Origin: DATKCA01 sp035544675
GTDB lineage: Bacteria; Acidobacteriota; Thermoanaerobaculia; Gp7-AA8
NCBI GenBank assembly: GCA_035544675.1
Contig: DATKCA010000178.1
Span: 1-8,196, forward strand
Length of the DNA: 8,196 bases
Direction: 5' to 3'
In this document: piece by piece, positions 5,501-8,196 of the stretch
How positions within the stretch are numbered: position 1 is the first letter of the stretch
Layout: every line of letters starts with the position of its first letter
Notes under the pieces: model-generated
What the model saw: only the letters and a program-made list of their open reading frames with translations
Database searches by the model: none
Told to the model about the DNA's origin: nothing
Position numbers and translations under genes: made by a program

Positions 5501-6823
5501 ATGCCCCGGCGCCCCGGCGTGCTGTTGCTGTCAGCAGTCGCCATCGTCCTCCTCGCAGGCGCCGGACGAAGACGCGCGGTCGCGCCGGACTTCACCCTCG
5601 ATGCGCGCCGGTCGCTGGTCGTCACCGATCAGGCCATCCTCGACGGCTTCTCGTTCGAGCGGGTGATGAACGCGGTCGTCGCGCGCAGCGGAACGCGGAC
5701 CTCTGCGATCCGGCTGTATCAACAGATCTTCGATACACAGAACGCGAAGCCGGGCCTCGTCGCAGCCGATGCGCCGCACTGCGACGACTACCTCGTGGAC
5801 GGCAAGCCCGCGTTCAACGGGCTCCCGCGGCGCTGCCCGACCGCCGAAGGCGCGCTGGCGGCGTCGGATCCGTTTGCGCGCGGAGATCACATTCCGCTGG
5901 GAGTGATCAATCGCTTCGACATGGCTCCCGCCGGCGGCTCGAACTGCGGCCAGTATCGAGTCATCTTCGCGAAGACATCGAGATCGGCATTCGACCGGAT
6001 TCATTTCATCTTCGAGGCGGTGTTGCCGAATCCCGAGCCGTCGAGAGGACTCGCCGGATGCCGTCCCGTCGCGCAGTTCTGGGCGGACCTGTCGAACGTG
6101 ACCTCGGTGAGCGAGCGACGCGCCGCGCTGGAGCGGTTCTTCTTCACCGGTCTCGACGGCTTCGCTCCGGCCATCCACCCGGACCATCTCACCGCGAGGA
6201 GCGGCGGCGGCATCCGCACGATGCACAACACCGGCGGACCGCTTCGCAACCGCTTTTACCAGTTCCACCTGGCAAGGCGCGGCGATCAGCTCGTGGCCGA
6301 GCCGGACGTGCTCGAGAACATGCCGCTCGGCCAGTTCTTCGACGCCCGCAACACGACCCCCGCCGCGAGGCGATTCCGCGATGCCTTCGTGGCGAATGTC
6401 CGGAACCTGACCGGCGCCGACGAAGGCCTCGCTTTCATGAGCATCCCGCGGGAGTTTCTGCTGGCGGAGAGCAACCCCGGCGGGTCGGAGCTGGACGTGG
6501 TGTTCGAGATTCCGTTCATCACCGGGCAGTTCACGCCGGAGGGCATCGCCTTTTCCTCGCGAATCTCCGCCGAGCTGCGCAAGGCCGGCAGCAGACTGTC
6601 GCCGCTCGACGTCGTCACCCGTGCGAATCACCTCAGCTGCACCGGGTGTCACTTCTTCCGCGGCAACGTGGGCGGCGAGTTCTACCAGCAGATCAGCGAG
6701 TCGGTCACGGAGCCTGGCGAGGGCGGTCGACGGTTCGCGATCTCGAAGACGATGCGGGACGTCTTCGTACCGCAGCGGACGGAAGTGCTGCGCAATTTTC
6801 TAGAGTCGGCTTCGCCCCGGTGA
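5501..6823 (+). CDS. Secreted protein of unknown function with one CxxCH heme-c motif
   Basis: This 440-residue protein belongs to no family I can name. Residues 1-28 look like a signal peptide with a long hydrophobic core (GVLLLSAVAIVLLAGAG), so it probably acts outside the cytoplasm. A central segment, IPLGVINRFDMAP ... NCGQYRVIFA ... FIFEAVLPNP, around residues 131-185, resembles a motif block I recall from uncharacterised secreted proteins of myxobacteria and relatives. One CTGCH at 380-384 could covalently bind a single heme c. Other cysteines occur in HCDDY, RRCPT, SNCGQ and AGCRP, suggesting disulfides. It lies between two serine tRNA genes, starting 25 nt after the first. The ATG at 5501 gives the signal peptide directly; no Shine-Dalgarno is visible. 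A redox or electron-transfer role is only a suggestion from the heme motif. Confidence 0.85.
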   Translation: MPRRPGVLLLSAVAIVLLAGAGRRRAVAPDFTLDARRSLVVTDQAILDGFSFERVMNAVVARSGTRTSAIRLYQQIFDTQNAKPGLVAADAPHCDDYLVDGKPAFNGLPRRCPTAEGALAASDPFARGDHIPLGVINRFDMAPAGGSNCGQYRVIFAKTSRSAFDRIHFIFEAVLPNPEPSRGLAGCRPVAQFWADLSNVTSVSERRAALERFFFTGLDGFAPAIHPDHLTARSGGGIRTMHNTGGPLRNRFYQFHLARRGDQLVAEPDVLENMPLGQFFDARNTTPAARRFRDAFVANVRNLTGADEGLAFMSIPREFLLAESNPGGSELDVVFEIPFITGQFTPEGIAFSSRISAELRKAGSRLSPLDVVTRANHLSCTGCHFFRGNVGGEFYQQISESVTEPGEGGRRFAISKTMRDVFVPQRTEVLRNFLESASPR

Positions 6824-6825
6824 AA

Positions 6826-6831
6826 TACAAT
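6826..6831 (+). promoter_or_regulatory. Candidate -10 box for tRNA-Ser(GCT)
   Basis: TACAAT matches TATAAT at 5 of 6 positions, just after the stop of the preceding gene. Transcription would begin near 6838, about 32 nt before the tRNA 5' end. No convincing -35 is seen at the usual distance. Confidence 0.35.
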
Positions 6832-6869
6832 CCCCGCGCAAAGACTTCTGGCAGTTCCCCGTAGGCCAC

Positions 6870-6963
6870 GGAGAGATGGGTGAGTGGCTGAAACCAGCGG
6901 TTTGCTAAACCGCCGTAGGGCCTTAAAGCTCTACCGAGGGTTCGAATCCCTCTCTCTCCGCCA
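6870..6963 (+). tRNA. tRNA-Ser(GCT)
   Basis: Acceptor GGAGAGA (6870-6876) pairs with TCTCTCC (6953-6959); discriminator G and an encoded CCA (6961-6963) follow. Anticodon stem GCGGT/ACCGC encloses the loop TTGCTAA with GCT at 6904-6906, reading AGC and AGU. The long variable arm (GTAGGGC with GCTCTAC) is typical of serine tRNA, and the T arm is GAGGG-TTCGAAT-CCCTC. The next protein gene starts 11 nt after the CCA. Confidence 0.97.
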
Positions 6964-6974
6964 CTTTCTTCCTC

Positions 6975-7937
6975 ATGCACGCGATCAGGGTCAACACTCC
7001 GGGCGGACCGGATGTGCTCCACTACGCCGAGCTTGACAAGCCCTCTCCGGGCGACGGTGAGGCGCTGGTCCGCCTCGAAGCGATCGGCGTCAACTACCTC
7101 GACGTCTACCACCGCAGCGGGCTCTACAAGATGCCGATGCCGTTCACTCCGGGCTCCGAGGGCGCGGGCGTCGTCGAGAGCGCCGGCAACGGAGTCACGG
7201 GCGTGGGGCCGGGGGACCGCGTCGCGTACGCGATGGTTCCCGGCGCCTATGCCGAATACGCCGTCGTGCCGGCGGCGCGGCTCGTGCCGATTCCCGCGGG
7301 CATCGACGGGCGCACGGCGGCCGCGGCGGTGCTCCAGGGGATGACCGCGCATTACCTCGTCTCGAGCACCTGGCCGCTGAAGAGCGGGCAGAGCGCACTC
7401 GTTCACGCAGCGGCGGGCGGGGTGGGCGGTCTGCTCGTGCAGATGGCCAAGGCTCGCGGCGCGCGCGTGTTCGCGACCGCGTCGACGCCGAAGCTGGAGA
7501 TGGTTCGCGCGCTGGGCGCCGATGTCGTGATCGACTACACCACGGCGGACTTCGAGACCGAGGTGATCAGCGGCACCGGCGGGAAGGGGGTCGACGTCGT
7601 GTACGACTCGGTGGGACGCACGACGTTCGACAAGAGCGTGAACTGCGTCGGCACGCGCGGATGCCTCGCGCTGTTCGGACAATCGAGCGGGCCGGTGCCG
7701 GCGCTCGATCCATCGCGGCTTGCCAAACGCGGCATCTACCTCACCCGTCCCAGCCTCGCGCACTACGCGGTCACGCGCGATGAGCTGCTCTGGCGCGGGC
7801 GCGAAGTGTTCGAGGCCATCGAGTCGGGGGCGCTGCGCCTGCGGATCGATCGCGAGATGCCGTTGCGTGAGGCGGCCAGGGCGCATGAGCTGCTGGAGAG
7901 CCGGCAGACGGCGGGGAAAGTGTTGTTGATTCCGTGA
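6975..7937 (+). CDS. qor: NADPH:quinone oxidoreductase, zinc-free MDR family
   Basis: This 320-residue protein has the length and motifs of the quinone oxidoreductase (zeta-crystallin) branch of the medium-chain dehydrogenase/reductase superfamily. These are soluble enzymes that reduce quinones or enones with NADPH. The N-terminal GroES-like fold shows RLEAIGVNYLDVYHRSGLY (33-51) and PGSEGAGVVESAG (59-71). The nucleotide-binding Rossmann loop is HAAAGGVGG (144-152), followed by the typical GADVVIDY and DVVYDSVG. Catalytic zinc-binding cysteines are absent, as expected for this branch. The C-terminus PLREAARAHELLESRQTAGKV is characteristic. The ATG at 6975 begins the family N-terminus (MHAIRV). 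It lies only 11 nt after a tRNA and has no Shine-Dalgarno. The natural substrate is unknown. Confidence 0.93.
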   Translation: MHAIRVNTPGGPDVLHYAELDKPSPGDGEALVRLEAIGVNYLDVYHRSGLYKMPMPFTPGSEGAGVVESAGNGVTGVGPGDRVAYAMVPGAYAEYAVVPAARLVPIPAGIDGRTAAAAVLQGMTAHYLVSSTWPLKSGQSALVHAAAGGVGGLLVQMAKARGARVFATASTPKLEMVRALGADVVIDYTTADFETEVISGTGGKGVDVVYDSVGRTTFDKSVNCVGTRGCLALFGQSSGPVPALDPSRLAKRGIYLTRPSLAHYAVTRDELLWRGREVFEAIESGALRLRIDREMPLREAARAHELLESRQTAGKVLLIP

Positions 7938-7938
7938 T

Positions 7939-8030
7939 GTCATTCCGAGCGTAGCGAGGAATCCGGGGGGCGGGGCGGCACGTCGACGTACCACCCGACC
8001 GCCCAGATCCCTCGCTACGCTCGGGATGAC
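7939..8030. repeat. 92-nt near-palindromic intergenic element between convergent genes
   Basis: Outer arms of 25 nt (7939-7963 and 8006-8030) read GTCATTCCGAGCGTAGCGAG... and its reverse complement, differing at two positions that can form wobble pairs. The inner 16 nt on each side pair at about 10 positions. A perfect 10-bp palindrome, ACGTCGACGT (7980-7989), sits at the exact centre. The element starts 2 nt after the oxidoreductase stop, and its last base is part of the opposing gene's stop codon. It resembles a dispersed repeat seen between genes in several environmental phyla (from memory). As a hairpin it could end both transcripts; a run of six T (8042-8047) follows on the plus strand 11 nt later. 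Confidence 0.85.
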
Positions 8031-8196
8031 TAGACGTCTGCTTTTTTCAGCGGGGCGTGGGCGGGGCCGTTCAGCACCTCGCCGGTCGTCTTGAAGCGCG
8101 AGCCGTGGCACGGGCAGTCCCACGTCCGCTCGGCGTCGTTCCACGCCACGTCGCAGCCCATGTGCGTGCACACGGGCGACAGCGCGTGAAGCGTGC
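8030..8196 (-). CDS. C-terminal Rieske [2Fe-2S] domain protein (N-terminus off the right edge)
   Basis: Only the last 54 residues are visible, ending at TAG (8032-8030). They contain a full Rieske cluster-binding signature: C-T-H, then 15 residues, then C-P-C-H, giving two Cys and two His ligands. Two further cysteines (in HMGC and CPC) are positioned like the disulfide pair of bc1/b6f-type Rieske proteins. The ending, GSRFKTTGEVLNGPAHAPL, is common in proteins where a FAD-dependent oxidoreductase carries a C-terminal Rieske domain. It could equally be a stand-alone ferredoxin-like subunit. The gene is convergent with the quinone oxidoreductase. The domain call is firm; the full architecture is inference because the start lies outside the window. 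Confidence 0.88.
   Translation of the reverse strand, partial: TLHALSPVCTHMGCDVAWNDAERTWDCPCHGSRFKTTGEVLNGPAHAPLKKADV

Noticed and set aside
4938..5625. Minus-strand frames across the first serine tRNA and the hairpin
   Set aside because: Peptides such as GIRTHGTVTGTAVF and WDSNPRYRYR are familiar artefacts of translating the antisense of a tRNA gene, and the rest reads repeat sequence.
5531..6652. 373-codon minus-strand frame
   Set aside because: It is antisense to the secreted CxxCH protein, which has a signal peptide and a coherent composition; the antisense product has no motifs.
8032..8047. Small palindrome AGACGTCT followed by TTTTTT as a separate terminator
   Set aside because: The stem is too short to be convincing and lies inside the coding end of the Rieske gene. 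The T-run may only assist the larger palindrome.
6705..8171. 488-codon minus-strand frame
   Set aside because: It spans the antisense of the quinone oxidoreductase, a tRNA (GIRTLGRALRPYGG artefact) and the palindromic repeat (VIPSVARDLGG artefact). The true minus-strand gene at the right end, the Rieske protein, is in another frame.

Overview
The window is GC-rich bacterial chromosomal DNA, densely coding and with short intergenic gaps. I see no transposase, integrase, phage gene or CRISPR array. The gene content (secreted amidohydrolase-like proteins in a row, an MglA-type GTPase with a long C-terminal extension, and short palindromic repeats between genes) suggests a soil or environmental bacterium, perhaps Acidobacteriota or a similar deep-branching Gram-negative phylum. 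That placement is inference and no marker here settles it.

Left part (1-4052, minus strand): three signal-peptide-bearing amidohydrolase-superfamily genes read right to left as one tightly coupled operon (2481-4052, then 1066-2484, then 1073 off the left edge). Adjacent genes overlap by 4 and 8 bases, with Shine-Dalgarno sequences inside the preceding gene. Only the middle protein keeps the full set of metal-binding histidines plus the aspartate. The first and third have lost the HxH motif, so the operon looks like one active hydrolase between two degenerate paralogues.

Centre (4053-5249): a compact divergent promoter region separates the operon from a plus-strand gene for an MglA-family small GTPase. 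It has about 170 extra C-terminal residues and no mglB beside it. A strong 27-bp inverted repeat follows.

Right part (5386-8196): two serine tRNA genes (anticodons TGA and GCT) bracket a secreted protein of unknown function with a single CTGCH heme-c motif. The second tRNA lies only 11 bases ahead of a zinc-free quinone oxidoreductase (MDR family). A 92-nt near-palindromic element then separates this from a convergent gene whose C-terminal Rieske [2Fe-2S] domain enters from the right edge.

The most notable points are the operon pairing an intact amidohydrolase with two metal-site-degenerate ones, a palindromic repeat absorbed into a signal peptide, the extended orphan MglA, and the tRNA-mRNA junctions with almost no leader. 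I did not find a clearly new multi-gene system beyond these.
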